A stretch of DNA of 64,000 bases, taken from assembly GCF_018873765.1 (NCBI RefSeq), contig NC_057925.1, positions 2,000,927-2,064,926 on the forward strand, written 5' to 3'. Shown in pieces: positions 12,619 to 25,605 of this stretch; within the stretch, counting starts at the first letter, position 1, and every line of letters starts with the position of its first letter. Both the position numbers and the translations under genes were made by a program. Below the pieces are notes generated by a model that saw only the letters and a program-made list of their open reading frames with translations, was not told the DNA's origin and did no database searches. Source of the stretch: Telopea speciosissima. Its lineage: Eukaryota > Streptophyta > Magnoliopsida > Proteales > Proteaceae.

Positions 12619-13926
12619 GTTGAGGCGTTGAGCCATCAACATGATAGGCTTTGGAGAAGAAAGAATATTAGGCAGAATCCTGCAAAAAAAAATATTGATG
12701 GTTTCTGAACGTCGGTGGCTGTGGTAGCAGAATTCAAGGTATCAGTGATACATATCGGTATTGACCTGTATTTAACACCGATAAGATACCAAAACTGGTG
12801 TGGGGTATTAGTCCGTACTGAAGGCAAAATGGTCTAAAAAATGAATTTTTTTTCTAAAGACAAAGGCAAAATCATACGATATGACCCGTATCAGTTTCGA
12901 TATTGGTCAAGAGCTTCGTTAGTAAGTTCGTGTATTATACACGTATTAAACGTGTAGGAAACAGAAATCACAATAGGCCCTCTACTGCTATGGGCTTAAT
13001 CAATTACTATATCTACAATCAATTAAAAAATCACAACAAAAATCTTCATTCACAAATCATTTCTGTATCTACAATCAATTCATGTGCTGTATACCAAAAA
13101 AACCACAAATCATTTCGGTATCTACTTGTACTCTTATTCTAAAGAAGTGGTTCGATCAATGGACAAGAGAATCTATCCCTCTTGTTCAATTGTGATATAG
13201 AAGAGAACCTGGTTGATCCCCTCCATCATCTCCAAACTACACTTAATCAATCTAGACCTTTGTTTTGCCGCATCTAACGAAATACCATGGTTAAAGTGAA
13301 TATAGACATTCACAACTTTAACCAAGCCAAAATGATAGTATTGTATATTATCCGTGAAGGCTTATCAACCTCACCAGTGCATCTGTTGCAGGTTCTTGTG
13401 ACCCAAACTGCTTCAACACCGTAAAATACCTAATCAAAGTGAGTCCAATACTCTGTCATAAAAAAAAAACCATTATTAGTATTAAAAAAAATGCCGATCG
13501 ATGGTTGTTGTTGTTACTAGTATTAAAAAAAATGCCGATTTAAAAATCATAAAAACACTTACCAATAGAGCAGATCCATAATATGGATCCTTGACTCCTT
13601 GTTAGCTTAGCCACTCCAGCACATATCAAACTAAACGAATCCAACGTCATATCCAAAATCATATCAGCATAAAACAGATCAATCTCTGTACTAACAAGAT
13701 GAAGCGGATACAACAACAACAGTCTCGCCCCCTTGAGTGCTATCAAAATTCCAAAAACCTCTTTTGAGCTTCCGCCGTGAAGCTTACAAATACAATTTAT
13801 TTGTTTTATAACATTAGAAACAGAAAGTTTGAATCTAGAAAAGATGCTGATGAACATATTAAATAGCATATATGCGATGTATAGTGGAACGTAACTTCCA
13901 ACTGTGATACTAACACTGAGTTTCAA
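12619..13926. other. Intergenic stretch with permuted modules
   Basis: About 12720-12910 contains degenerate ATCGGTAT-type repeats. 13380-13575 and 13698-13872 are the two modules also present near 6.4-6.8 kb, but in the opposite order. On the minus strand 13926-13540 reads as one open stretch of 128 codons (NVIKQINCIC... LDSFSLICAGVAKLTRSQG). No family was recognised and the sequence is probably a decayed gene fragment. Confidence 0.45.
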
Positions 13927-15500
13927 CTCTTATGTGTTATCATGTAATCCACATAAATAATTGCAAAACATTATCAATTATTAGTTCTTTTGGAAGGCAT
14001 TTATATGTTGATATGTGTAGCACAGTAGCAGTGTAGCTCATAGTTTGACGGGTCTGATTTTAGTGTATAAATTCTAGTGGAAGACTTAGAATTTATCAAT
14101 CTACTAGGGACCACAGTGCCAGTAGAGCATATATTGGAAGCAGCATAGAGAACATAGAACAAGCTCAAAATCAAATAGAAGAAACACCACAAAAACAAGT
14201 AAAGAATTGAAACTTGCTTGCTTTTTTTGGCAAGGAAGTACACATGAAGGAGAGTGATCATGGATTTGTTTCTTCATACAGAGACTGTTTACCTTTCCTT
14301 CTTGAAGGTGAGATTCAGGGAGAGAACTGGAAATTTAACCTTTAAACATTGTTAATCATGAGGAAAGCTGTGAAGTGAGAACAATGAAAGATGATTGGCC
14401 CCCCTCTAGACAAGAAAAACTAAACTATTTATTGGTTTTCGGGGTCCCTAGGTCAATCTGTTTGAAATGATCCTCGTGCAATCCCAGCTGATAAAATGCA
14501 TAATAATATAAATCCTATTAGGAAATTTTAAACATTTCATACAAAGCCAAATCTAGTCCATAAACTTCCTACCAATAAACCAAACACACATAACAGTCAC
14601 TATTTAATGTACACAACAACTCTGAAAGGATAAGATATTATACCTGGAACTTAAAAGACAACATAAGCCTATAGCAAATAATATCAACATTATCTATCAA
14701 CACTTTCCTATAGAAAACATGTAAGAACTAGACTACAAGGCAGGCATTTTGCTATAAAATCTTTTATGTAAACACCCACAATGCAAACAACGATGAAGCA
14801 TGGAAACAAAAAATGAAAAGGAACCTATTTAAAAAATCATTATTTGAAAAAATAGAAGAATACAAGATTAGATAATGAAGTATAAAACGTCTAGTTAATC
14901 CAATACATTTATTCCATAATTTATAAATGGAATGGTGCTAAAATAAATGATTTTACATCATTGCAATTCAAAGAGGATAACTGCATCTATATTCAATCTT
15001 AATGGGGCAGCCATCAAAGAGGATAAGCTCAATTAAGCTAAAAAATCTTGAGATAACCAAATGGTATTCAAAACAGGAGAACATTGGAAGTATTAGATGC
15101 TAAAAACTGAAACTTGAAATTGGATCAAATCCAAACTGAACAAGCATTCAAGTCTAAGAAGAATACTTGGTCGAATTGCGTTGTGATCACATATATTACA
15201 GCTGAACATTTATAGCACATGAATCATGAGTATAATAAATTTATAAAAGAAAATTTCCTGTCAAAACTACTTGGAACCAATTGAGACTAGTGGCAGGATT
15301 ACTGCAAGGCCTCTTATGCTGCACCAGAAGAAAAAAGGGGAGAGAGAAAGAGAGAGAGGAAAAAGAAAGCCTATTCAAAGTTCAAATGGAGTAATTGCTC
15401 TGTCACAGTACAAAAATTTTGATTTTATTCAAAATCTGGAAAGGAAAAGTTGGTATACGATCAAAAAAAACATTTGTAGATTCTGAAATGAACCTTTTCA

Positions 15501-15683
15501 ATTGCCTCATGATTCTGAAAATTACGAGTCCATACCTTTGACAAACGTACTATTAGATTGGATTCCTCCTCCATTTAACATCATCAAGGTAAATGTGGAT
15601 GGCTCTTGTGCATGTTCATGAGGCCCTGGTGGTATTGGCGGAGCTTGTTATGGGAATTTTTAGTTACGTTCTAATGCTACTTA
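15501..15683 (+). pseudogene. RNase H-like fragment (copy B)
   Basis: Sister of 1321-1503. The same frame is closed by a TGA in the CSCACS region (TTCATGAGG) and by a TAG near 15661, where copy A reads through. This shows ongoing decay of a LINE RNase H relic. Confidence 0.5.
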
Positions 15684-18600
15684 AATTTGTTTCTCATTAA
15701 AAAAAAATTTATATCTCATCTACATATGCAAATTCATATTCATATGCTTCAAATTTTCTCTGAACAATACAACATACAAGGTCTATTTTATTTAGAAAAA
15801 CTAATATATCTTGAACAGAGAATCGTTATACAAGAATTTCATGCTTCACATATACTAGGGTAATAAGGTTTTCTGATTCTCGCCTCAAAAATCTCTTCAC
15901 CACAAAATGCATTGTTACTTGGTTTCAAATGTGATTGAAGATAGGTTTGTGTTTTTATAATCATTTATTCCCATCCCCTTCTACACAACAAGTATGAGAC
16001 TTAAAAGCTTTACACCACTAAACTCACAAATCAAGGACCCATCCATGAAGTGTCATGCAGTTTAAGTAGCGAAGTCATCTATCACGTAGCCCAAGATGAA
16101 GCCTCTTGTTCAAATTACCAAAGTCTCAATGTATACATACTTCTGGAGTAGCAATCGAAGAGGCGAGTTGTGATCGTAGATGTCTAATTGTAAAACAAAA
16201 TGATGATGAACATTCACCTAACTTACTTCATTTTTTTGTATGTTCGATCTCCCTTGTTTGTTTTATGGCTGCAATTTTCTCGGAAAAAAAAAAGTGAGAA
16301 TCTATTCTGAAAGTAGACCACCAAATATATTTTTCGCTCTTAAAATTATTAGGATAAGTTATTTTCAGAATAGTATAAAAATAGAAATAAAAGTGATAGC
16401 AAAGAGAGTTTTAAATTTGTTCTACCATCTTCTCAATATTTGTATTCCAAAGAGAGTTTTTTTTTTTTTTCTAATCAGATAAAATAAAAAAATAAAAACA
16501 TGATTTTTGTCATTTGAGAAAAAGTAATTTTATGGGCCCTATTGTACATGTATACTTACTGAATAAGTTCATATTATTGGTTTCCTCCAATGTTTTAGTC
16601 ATGACATTTGAAATTGCATGGTTGTATCGTTATAATTATTATCTCTTATCATAACGACATGCATCTCATTCAAGATAAGAAAAGAGAAAAACGATGTCAA
16701 ATCACTGCCTTCGAACAATGAGTTCTTATAAACAGATATTATGCAATAATATTGTGTATACATTGCTCACATCAAATGCATGCATTTCACTGACCATTTG
16801 ATCATGCATCTTATAAAGGTAATGAAATTTCTGTGTTTTCTGTTATCTATCATGCAAAAATGATATTAAGGCTTTAGTGGCTACTTGGTCGGAGGTCCAT
16901 CCATTGGGAGGATGGAGACCGTGTGTCTAACGAAGAGGGTCCACACCAAAGAATAGGCCCAACTTGAAAAGGATTGGTTTTAATGTCCAAAAGTAAAAGT
17001 GGTCCAAATGATGGTTTAATGGATGAAAAAAATGGGGGTGTAACTAGGCCCATCGGCCTATTGTCGTGGGGCCATTTTCAACTCATTTTTTATATTTTAT
17101 ATTCAAATAAAGGGATTCCAAGTTTGGATTTCAAGGAAACCATGTAATGAGGTTGTTACCTTGCAACTCATTTATTAATAAATGTTGTTTGGCCAGTGAC
17201 AAACTCCTATTTAACTACAAAAAAAAAAATTCTGCACATAAGCATACCAAACCTAATTTTTATTCTACATTCTATTATGTTTAATAGTTACCAAATAATT
17301 TATATTTTTTGATCGAAAATGACTTTTAGTAATGATTTTAAAAAAAAATAGGCCATAAACAAAAAGAAAAATAATATCAAAGACAGTCTAAGTTTATGTA
17401 TCATCAATTGATTTTCTTAAAAGGGAATCTAAGAAAATTAGCTGAAGCTACAATAGGATTCTCATTGCGTTAAGTATTATTTTAAATAACTTTTAGGAAT
17501 AAGACGATGAGAAAAAAATAAGATGCATCCTTCTTAAAAATTTATACAAAATAAGTGCACTAACCATGTTTGGAAACATTTGCCTATGTTTATAATGAAG
17601 GTAAATATTGTTAAGCATAAGTTGGGAGCTTGGTTCCTACAAATCTGTGGGAGGAGTTTTTTTAATGCGTATACTCTAAGTGTCAACCATTGCCACGTGG
17701 AATAACAAATAGGGCTCAAATTCTGAAGATAGTGTAAACCCAAGATTCTTTACCCAACATGTCAAGTTTTAGTCTAATTGGAGTTTGCCAAGAGCCAAGA
17801 CATATAAATTTGTAAATCAATAGGAGAATACATAATAGTAATTGGAGTAAGGTAAGCATGCACGGAAATGTATTTTATTGATGGGAGAAGATTCTCTGAG
17901 CAAGCAGGGTACTCTACACCCTTTCTCACATTCTATTGTTTCTCTCTTCCCAAAATAATTTATATTTTAACGAATGTGAGAAGGCGTAGTGTACGCCTTA
18001 GGCTCAAAACTGGTGGGATCTCATTCTTGTACGAGAATTGTATGTGGATTGAAGATAATAAATTCGCCACCTCTACAATCATAGTTATCCACCATGAGAT
18101 TTGATTTCAAACGGACAAGGTTATGGTGCTACTGAGTTTTAAACTGTCAAGTCGAAGCCTCTTCGTTGGAACCCAACTTATAATGGACCATGGAAGAGAA
18201 TCACACAGAATGAGAGAGTCAAAGAGATCTTTCTACCATTCCCACTTTTATCCAGGAGGCATAAGTAGCTAGTCGAATAGACCCAAACAAAACCAGTAGC
18301 AACAAAGAGCGTTCAATCCGCACCAAAACAAACAACAAATTTACTGGGACCAGATTGACTCTCTTCCGTTTCTAAAGAGAAACCCCTCATGTGTGTGTGT
18401 GAGAGAGAGAGAGAGACAGATGACAAATGTTGCCAGCATATGTTTGAAGCAGAAGGGAGTGGTTGCAGAGGCGTTCCCTTGGAGAAGACGAAGATGAAGA
18501 AGATAGAAGGAGAGAATGATGTTGGGGGTATTTTAGGTTATTCCTTAAGTGTTTTTTACTGGTATGGGGATTTAGTAAATCTTTTCAAAATCTTACTTGT

Positions 18601-18710
18601 AAATGTAAAACATAATTGATAACCACCATTTTTGTAAATTTTAGAGGAGAGAGAGAATCATGGGAGTGTGGGGACAGAGATGTCTTTTCATATTTAGAAG
18701 AGAGAGAGAC

Positions 18711-20017
18711 TCATGGGAGTGCTGGATAGGCCACACTCCCGTACAGAGAACTTTCTCCCTTAAAATAAATGCAAAACCAGAATGAATAGATGCTATTAAC
18801 CTCATCACTCAGCTGCTGATGTGGATGTGGATGCTCTTCTTGTTGTGCTTCTTGCGGTGCTTGTGAAGGCAACTCTGCACTCATCAACTGATCAATTTCA
18901 AAATCCTCATCTCTCAGCTGCTGATGTGGATGCGGATGCTCTTCTAGCGATGCTTGTGAAGGCAACTCCGCACTCATCAACTGATCAAATTCAAAATCCT
19001 CACGCTCAGGACTCACAATCACACCATAAATAAACCTGTCATTCTGGGAACATAGACCAAAATCATTATTCTGCAAAATCCTACCCTAACTACTTCGTGG
19101 AAATTAGGGGGGAAGTATTAAAAAGAAAGAACAAAAAATAGCCATTTTAATTTTAAATAAAATATATTCAAAGTCAAAAATACCTTTACAGTTTTCTTCG
19201 TGGATTCGTTACATACGAACAAAATCCATTCTAGAAAGATTAAATTATAATATTTTGACTTGCAAGACTACGTACAACCAATATTCTGTTTGCACGCACG
19301 TTTTGCACGTGTAAAACCGAATACGAGCGACCGAGAAAAGGAATTGCACGAGCAGGACCAGAATTAAGAAGACAGACGAAGGTTGTAAACCTCATCGCTC
19401 AGATCCACACCAACTCTAGTAGGTCCAATCACCAACTCCAGTAGTCCAATTAAAGGGACTATTGAACCTGTCAAGCTCCTGCAGCTGTGGCTGAACCTAC
19501 TGTTGCTGCTGTTGTGCGTAGTTCCCACTCATCTCATATTGCTCTGTAGCAGCTACAACTACCGCTACATGTTGCGCCTCCATCATCCGTTGTTGTTGCT
19601 GTTGCGCTTGTGGCGATGGAATTCCGTAGGGTGCGATGCTGGAAGAAGGGTGCTGAGAGATAACTCTGTGTACATGTTTGGCTGATAGTGAAGGTATTCA
19701 TGGCTCAGAGGGAGCATCGCTGATGGATGTGGTACATAAGACCGGATATGGTTAAGCTTGTGTTCTAGGTAGGTGACTATACCAACAGAGCCGTACGCGT
19801 CTGCCTCGTACACCACAGAGTTTACTGCACTTTCTTTATACGTCGGGGTATTGTCTGCGATTAGATTGGCAAGGTAGCTTGCACCGAATACCTTATGGAC
19901 ATTCGCAAACTTTGTTGGCTGGTCTGGAGGGAAATATGGAGCAAACACACAATCTACTGTACACTCCCGCCCAAGAAACTTGCACACTCCGCGCGGAGAA
20001 TTGGACGAGGACGCCAT
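18711..20017 (-). pseudogene. LOB-domain (LBD) gene copy B, probably a pseudogene
   Basis: From ATG at 20017 the minus strand stays open for 144 codons. It reads [19 protein letters not shown], then [30 protein letters not shown] and YEADAYGSVG, a class I LOB domain. The first cysteine of CX2CX6CX3C is replaced (RGVC instead of CxxC), and the RxRDPVY link after YEADA is missing. The frame then shifts: the Gln-rich tail (SPQAQQQQQRMMEAQH, about 19460-19625) is in another frame and closes at a stop near 19500. A candidate second exon starts after a TTTTGCAG acceptor near 19070 and runs open to 18711, with the same two-copy repeat as copy A. With one DNA-binding cysteine lost, normal function is doubtful. 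Confidence 0.7.
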
Positions 20018-20532
20018 TTATCTTCTTTGATTCTGTAAGATTTTTAAAATTTAAACACATAAGATGACGGACAAATTAGCAAATTAGCAGAAAGATTTAG
20101 AGAGAGAGGTTTCTTCTAGCATGGAGTGTAAAGCAGAAAAACTGCGAACATAAAATCGAACCTCTGATCTTTTCTAATCCTCTTCCAGAATCAATTAACA
20201 GAAATAAAATAGAAAGATTGAAAAATCAATTGCGTTTAGACTGAGTCATTGCAATCTTCGACTCAAATTAGTTGAGATCCTATGTATCTATAATCTAAAA
20301 GATTTCGAATCTTTTGTTTCAGACTTTGGAGATCATAAGGCTATCAAGAATAAAAGAAGCAAAATAATATTTTTTTTAAAAAGTAGTGTAGAAGTGATAG
20401 ATCTCTCACCTTTAAATCTTGATTCCGCTGGTGAAACTTCAGATGGAAACTTCTTTCTCACTCTATTAATTTCTCTACTGCAAAATCAAAGTAAATCTGT
20501 AAGAGAAACGAACAGAACAGGAAAGGCTACAG

Positions 20533-22353
20533 ACAAACGAACAGAACAGGAAAGGCTAAAACCTAGAAAGAAGTCCGAGGATCGAAGAATAATGAAATCT
20601 TCATACAACTTTAATATTACCTTCGCTTGCGCTGGAGGCGATGGATCCCGTGGGTGAAACTTCTCTACTGCAAGATGGCCTTCGTGTCGCTCCTCCTTTT
20701 TTTCTTCTTGATTGAAAGAACGCTCCCGATCGGATTCTCTAGAATTTTTCGGAATGAGTTTCTAATTTGATAAGAGTAGAACAGAACCTCTTTCTATATC
20801 TTAGATTAGATAGATAGATTTTTCTTCTTGAAAGAACGCTCTGAACGCTCTCGATCGAATTCTATAGAATTTTCCGAAATGATTCTAAGCTTTGTGATGG
20901 TGAGACCTGGCCTGGCAACCATCTAATGGTTGCAAGGCTGTGTTTTAGAGTTGGACGTTGGAAGATGTATCCGATGGGGGGTAATATAGACATTTTGTTT
21001 ATTTTTAATATTTAATTTTTAATAGAATCCCATGATGAACAATGTAAAGTGGCATTTCTGTCAATGCACATGGTTGTAACTGCGAGGATTCTCAGGAGAA
21101 TAGGAGTGAGACGCAAATATGGCATCCACCATGTGGGGATCCATTCAATGGTTAATGCCATCTGTACGGCTCACTCCCATTCTCATACGAGAACGTATGA
21201 GAATGGGATTCCAACACGGCTCAAAGAGCCTTTTCCCTTATTGATTAAGGCTCTAAAATTTAAATAAACAGTTGGCCATGGGACTGATAATCCCCTAGCC
21301 GTTGTTAATTAAACAAAAAGATTAAAAAAATCACTCTTCACAGAGAGGCTGAGATCCTCTCAGTCCTAGCTTTCCAAGTCACAGGTCTGTCCTTTTTAGG
21401 TTGTGTTTGATATGCAATTTTCTAGTCGATTTCGCATTCTGGAACAATAAAATCAAGTAATTACCCATAAAGATCGAATCAAAGTTGTTCATTCCGTAGA
21501 AATGTCATAAAGTAAACAGAAGTTTTCCCAAGACCATCCTTTTCTTGTTCCCTGCATGCATTAGGTAATCTATTCTTTAAGATCTTTCCAAACTTCTACA
21601 TGCACCCACCCTTGCTCCTGCGTTCCCTGCAACCCTTGGTATAATCTCGATCCGAAGCTCTTATTCTTGAGAATTCCCTACAAAACTAGAATTTATAGCC
21701 ACTACAAACTGCAACTGGCATCCACACTCAGTACTCATCGATCATAGGCTAAAACAACATTGCATTGATCAGTTGATGAAGGAATACAGGTATGAGCTAG
21801 GCAGGAGGTGAAGATCATAGGTCCTTTTATTAATCACTCTTATTAACATTTCAGGATTAACATTCGACTACTTAAAAACACAATAGAGTTAACAACAAAT
21901 CCATAGGAGATGAAAGAATATAGCTAAGACAGAGAAGATACAACGGCATTCCAATTTAGATACATAGAGACTGAGGAAGATAAAAGACTCGAACAAATTC
22001 AAACAGAGAACCTTAGAACAAAAACTCATCTCAATCCAAGAGGTGTAGCAAAGCTGCAATTTTATTCTTGACACAGAGAGCACCACTTAAAAGCTTGTAT
22101 AAAAATAAGTGAAACTAAAGATGTATACATAAATGCCACACATAATTCCAAACCTTACTGAGAAGAAAAGAACCTAATACTCGTACCATTCTCGCTTAGT
22201 AAGAGCCATATAAGAGCTAATTCAGTAGAAAAAAAAACATCAGATGTTTGCTACTCAACGAACAAAACCAGAAATCATTTGAAGGGTACGCAACTGAGAT
22301 GGATTTTCAGGGTTTTAAAGAGGAAGTGTGGAACAGCATTCCATCATCTCTTT
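20533..22353. other. Intergenic stretch with small palindromes
   Basis: No gene recognised. About 21083-21212 is an imperfect palindrome (GAGAATAGGAGTGAG...CTCACTCCCATTCTC) ending in a perfect hairpin at 21175-21208. About 21400-21440 (GGTTGTGTTTGATATGCA) resembles one end of the Tourist-like element at 54935. The rest shows no structure. Confidence 0.5.
21175..21208. repeat. Perfect 15-bp hairpin
   Basis: The stem TCCCATTCTCATACG pairs exactly with CGTATGAGAATGGGA around a 4-nt AGAA loop. It sits at the right end of a larger imperfect palindrome, so it is more likely a MITE terminus than a gene-regulatory site. Confidence 0.85.
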
Positions 22354-22638
22354 TCAATTTCTATATGCTAGAAATTGGGATCTAATAAAGTTACTAAGAG
22401 AAGGTATCCACCCGCTCAAACCTAATAGAAACACCATCTCCTCCCCCCCACCTTCCTGCATGTTTGTTATTGCATGAAGAAATGGAACAACCTTTGGAAT
22501 CCCTCTCCACATAACCGAACCCTTAAAAGTCATAACAGAATGATGAAAAATGCCAGATTTTGGAAAATACTTTCCGTTGGGAATTCTTGCCCATAGTTGA
22601 TCAGGTTCGGTCAAAAGTCTCCAAGCTGGTTTAAGCAA
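22354..22638 (-). pseudogene. LINE reverse-transcriptase C-terminal fragment
   Basis: The minus strand reads PAWRLLTEPDQLWARIPNG followed by KYFPKSGIF. This matches the conserved (K)xxWRLLxxPxSLWAxVxxxKYFP stretch near the C-terminal end of plant L1-type LINE ORF2. It is open for 94 codons, with no RT core or endonuclease next to it. Confidence 0.65.
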
Positions 22639-24110
22639 AAAACCCTAAACCAACCACCCCCCCCCAACAAAAAAAAAAAAAAAGACAAAAAAAGGACTTG
22701 GAACAACATATTCTATCCCATCCTGTAGGGCACCACTTATAAGAATCAGAATCCACACCTTTCCAGAAGTTAGAACTAATAGAATCTAATTTAGAACAAA
22801 TCTTGGAAGGAAAATAAAGGTGGGTTTCATGAGGTAGGGAAAGGAAAGTGTTAGGAGAACCAACTAAGCAGTAAGATTTTGTTGCCCATGAGAACGCATT
22901 CTAGAACTTGATTTAAAAAAATCAATTTTCCTTCCTGTTGCCATCCAAAAGAAAGCATCACATCCACACTATTCAATTTATCCATCTCCAAGCTCTGCAA
23001 TGTCATGATCTACCTCATCCCACCAGTGAAAGTAGCAGATCTTTCGATAAAATCAACAGAATTTATGAGTTCAATAAGATTGTCCTGACTCCTATCTGCT
23101 CTTGCTTAAGGTGCTAACCTTGTGATCTTTGGATGTCTTTAGTAAGTTTGGAAGAAGAGCCAACAGCAACAAGAAGGAAGCCACCGTAATGCCAACCATT
23201 GATGGTGATGCACTGACTGCTTCAAATTGCTGTCCATCTTCAAAGCTTTTTATGAGGTTGGAACGTAATGTGGTGTACGATCATCTGTTCAAGAATTAAT
23301 GCTCCAGACTGAAGTGCCAAACTAGTCTTCTTGCTGTCAGCAGAGAGAAATTGGTGAGAAGACACCACAAAGAAGCAATTTCCACTAACCAGCAATAAGA
23401 GATCACAGAACTTGAAAAAGTTGGGGGATTGAGCTGATTGAAGTCTCACCCATTATCTACCAGTTCATTCAGAATTGCCAGAATTTCCTTTTCCGACTCC
23501 CCATTAGAGACCCTGAGCAGGTGAAACACATCCTTGGGACATAATAAAAAAACCTCTTCTGTACATGAAGTACAAGATGGGAGAAAGAACCAAGGAAAGG
23601 GAAAAGTCTCATAGGTCATAAGAACGACAAAAGTATGTAAGAATGTCCCCTTGTAGGTTCATTAACCAGTAATCTCAAGAGTATGTAAAAAGCACCACAC
23701 AGGATATGATCCCTTCCTGTGAATCGTATCAACAGAGGATTAGAGTTGTTTCAGAACTTACAACACTAAGGTCCTCATTCCAGGGACCCCTTCCAGAGAA
23801 TAAACTGTGAAAAATTTAAAGCTCAAGTCGAGAACATCAAAAACAAAAACCCAGATTCGTCACTGATTTGTGTACTGTTCATTCCTGACTAAGCAACAAT
23901 TTGAATCAAAGATTCGAAGTACATCCTTTTACCAATGCCTATGAAAGAAAAAAAAGAAAAAGGCCACTGCATGGTGTGATATATACAACCTTACAATTTG
24001 GGCATCTACCAATCTACTTTCATTTGACTACCAATGTAAAAGTCTTTCGACCAAAGAAAATATAAATAAAGATATAAGCCATATACTGCTGGGAGATCAG
24101 TGTTGGCAGG
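22639..24110. other. Intergenic stretch, possibly decayed LINE
   Basis: No intact frame. About 22900-23000 could be further LINE sequence upstream of the minus-strand RT fragment, but frames are interrupted. No other structure was seen up to the ClpC-like exon. Confidence 0.35.
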
Positions 24111-24613
24111 TTACAAAGGAATTGCAGGTTCAGGAGCACCACTGCTTCCATTTAGCACAGTCACTTTCCCGTCGGAATCGACATCTACAATAACTGAGTT
24201 TCCCTCCTTGATCTCTCCTGCAAGCATCTTCTCTGCCATGCTATCCTCCAAAAGTCTCATTATTGCTCTTCTCAATGGCCTTGCACCATAGCTTGGGTCA
24301 TAACCTTCCTCAACCACTCTGTCCCTAAACCTCTCTGTCACCTGAAGCTCTATGTCCTTGACCTTCAGCCGGACAAAGACTTCCTTTAACATTATGTCTG
24401 CAATCTCCTTCACCTCCAATTTTGTGAGCTGCCGGAAAACAATCATCTCATCCAACCGGTTCAGGAACTCTGGTCTGAAGTACTGCTTGAGCTCCTCTGT
24501 CACTAGACTCTTTATCCGATTATAGCTGCTATCCTTCTCATCATAGTCAAGATCAAATCCAATCCGCCGACCTCCCTTCTCAATCACACTACTTCCCACA
24601 TTAGATGTCAGAA
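24111..24613 (-). pseudogene. Orphan C-terminal exon of plastid ClpC (Hsp100 chaperone)
   Basis: Reading minus from about 24613, [20 protein letters not shown] leads into [37 protein letters not shown] and [15 protein letters not shown], ending at a TAA at 24111. This is the C-terminal end of the second AAA+ module and the D2-small domain of ClpC, the stromal Hsp100 partner of the Clp protease and import motor. About 165 codons are uninterrupted. The protein is normally over 900 residues, yet upstream of TSNVG the sequence becomes unrelated at once, there is no AG splice acceptor at the junction, and no other ClpC exon was found. It looks like a 5'-truncated duplicate. Exons beyond an unusually long intron cannot be excluded but would have to skip copy C. 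Confidence 0.85.
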
Positions 24614-25605
24614 ATGGAGCAGATAAAAATCCGGTATAAACTGGTTGTGTTCTGGGTAATTTTTTGGGGATTTCTTTAACTATGGAACAATTTTATCAAA
24701 TCATGTGTATATATTGCTGCCACTAATTATTATTGAATGGCTCTCAGGTTTACTATAGTTATCTCTGCAATTTTAGGGATCTTGACCAGTTTCTAATTCT
24801 CTGTAAACAGAAACATGTGGCTGAAGATGGGAAACCATGCTGCCACACCACCCTGTTATCATCCATTCAGGTTTTAAGTGTATGTACAATGACCTGAAGA
24901 TGAATGGCAGGAAGTCGGACCAGAATAAGCGAGGACAATGTAGACAATGACTGAATATGAGAATATGGAGACTAGAAAAGAGAGTGTGAGTAGGTACTCT
25001 TTGTATTTGAACATCATCATGCCTTTTGATTGGGTTGATTTTATGTAAAATAGATGCAGAGATGCCCAAAAGAGCTCCTCTTGTGCCAATAGTTGGTTCT
25101 GTTTCTTTTGTGACCAAAGAAAGAGGATACTCAGAAATGTTCAATTCGGGAATTGCATTGCGAAAAATTATTATTGTGATTTCTCTTGCCAGTGTTCTGA
25201 AACAGAGGATAACTAATGGTTATATATATATACAAGAGGAGAGGGTTATCTGACCAAGCAGCGCAGGAGAACACATCAATGAAATATGACAAAATGGTAT
25301 CTAGAGGGTGGGGGAAATTTTACATGAATGCAGCCTCTAGTTATCGATTTAGTTTTGTTTCATAAAATTATGTGTTGATCAATTATTCGAAATATATAGG
25401 GTATTCATTTCATTATGAGAAAATAAAGTTTTCCAAAAATTTTTTAGTATTATTTTTGCCAAAAGAGATAGGAAACCCACCAGATGTAGCCAATGGGCCA
25501 CAGTTTGAAGGGGGAGGTTTTCATACAAGCTAGGCAGCATATGGCTGTCAAACCATATGAATCAAATAGGAGGGGTGGGAGGCATTTGGTTATTTCGACC
25601 CCTTT

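Larger units (their letters stand above)
13927..20532. repeat. Long duplicated unit, copy B
   Basis: 14180-20532 is a same-orientation, near-full-length copy of 1-6354. 13927-14179 has no partner visible in copy A (which is cut at base 1), but it matches copy C (25606 onward). Copy B lacks about 205 bp that copy C carries at 25719-25923. Confidence 0.95.
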
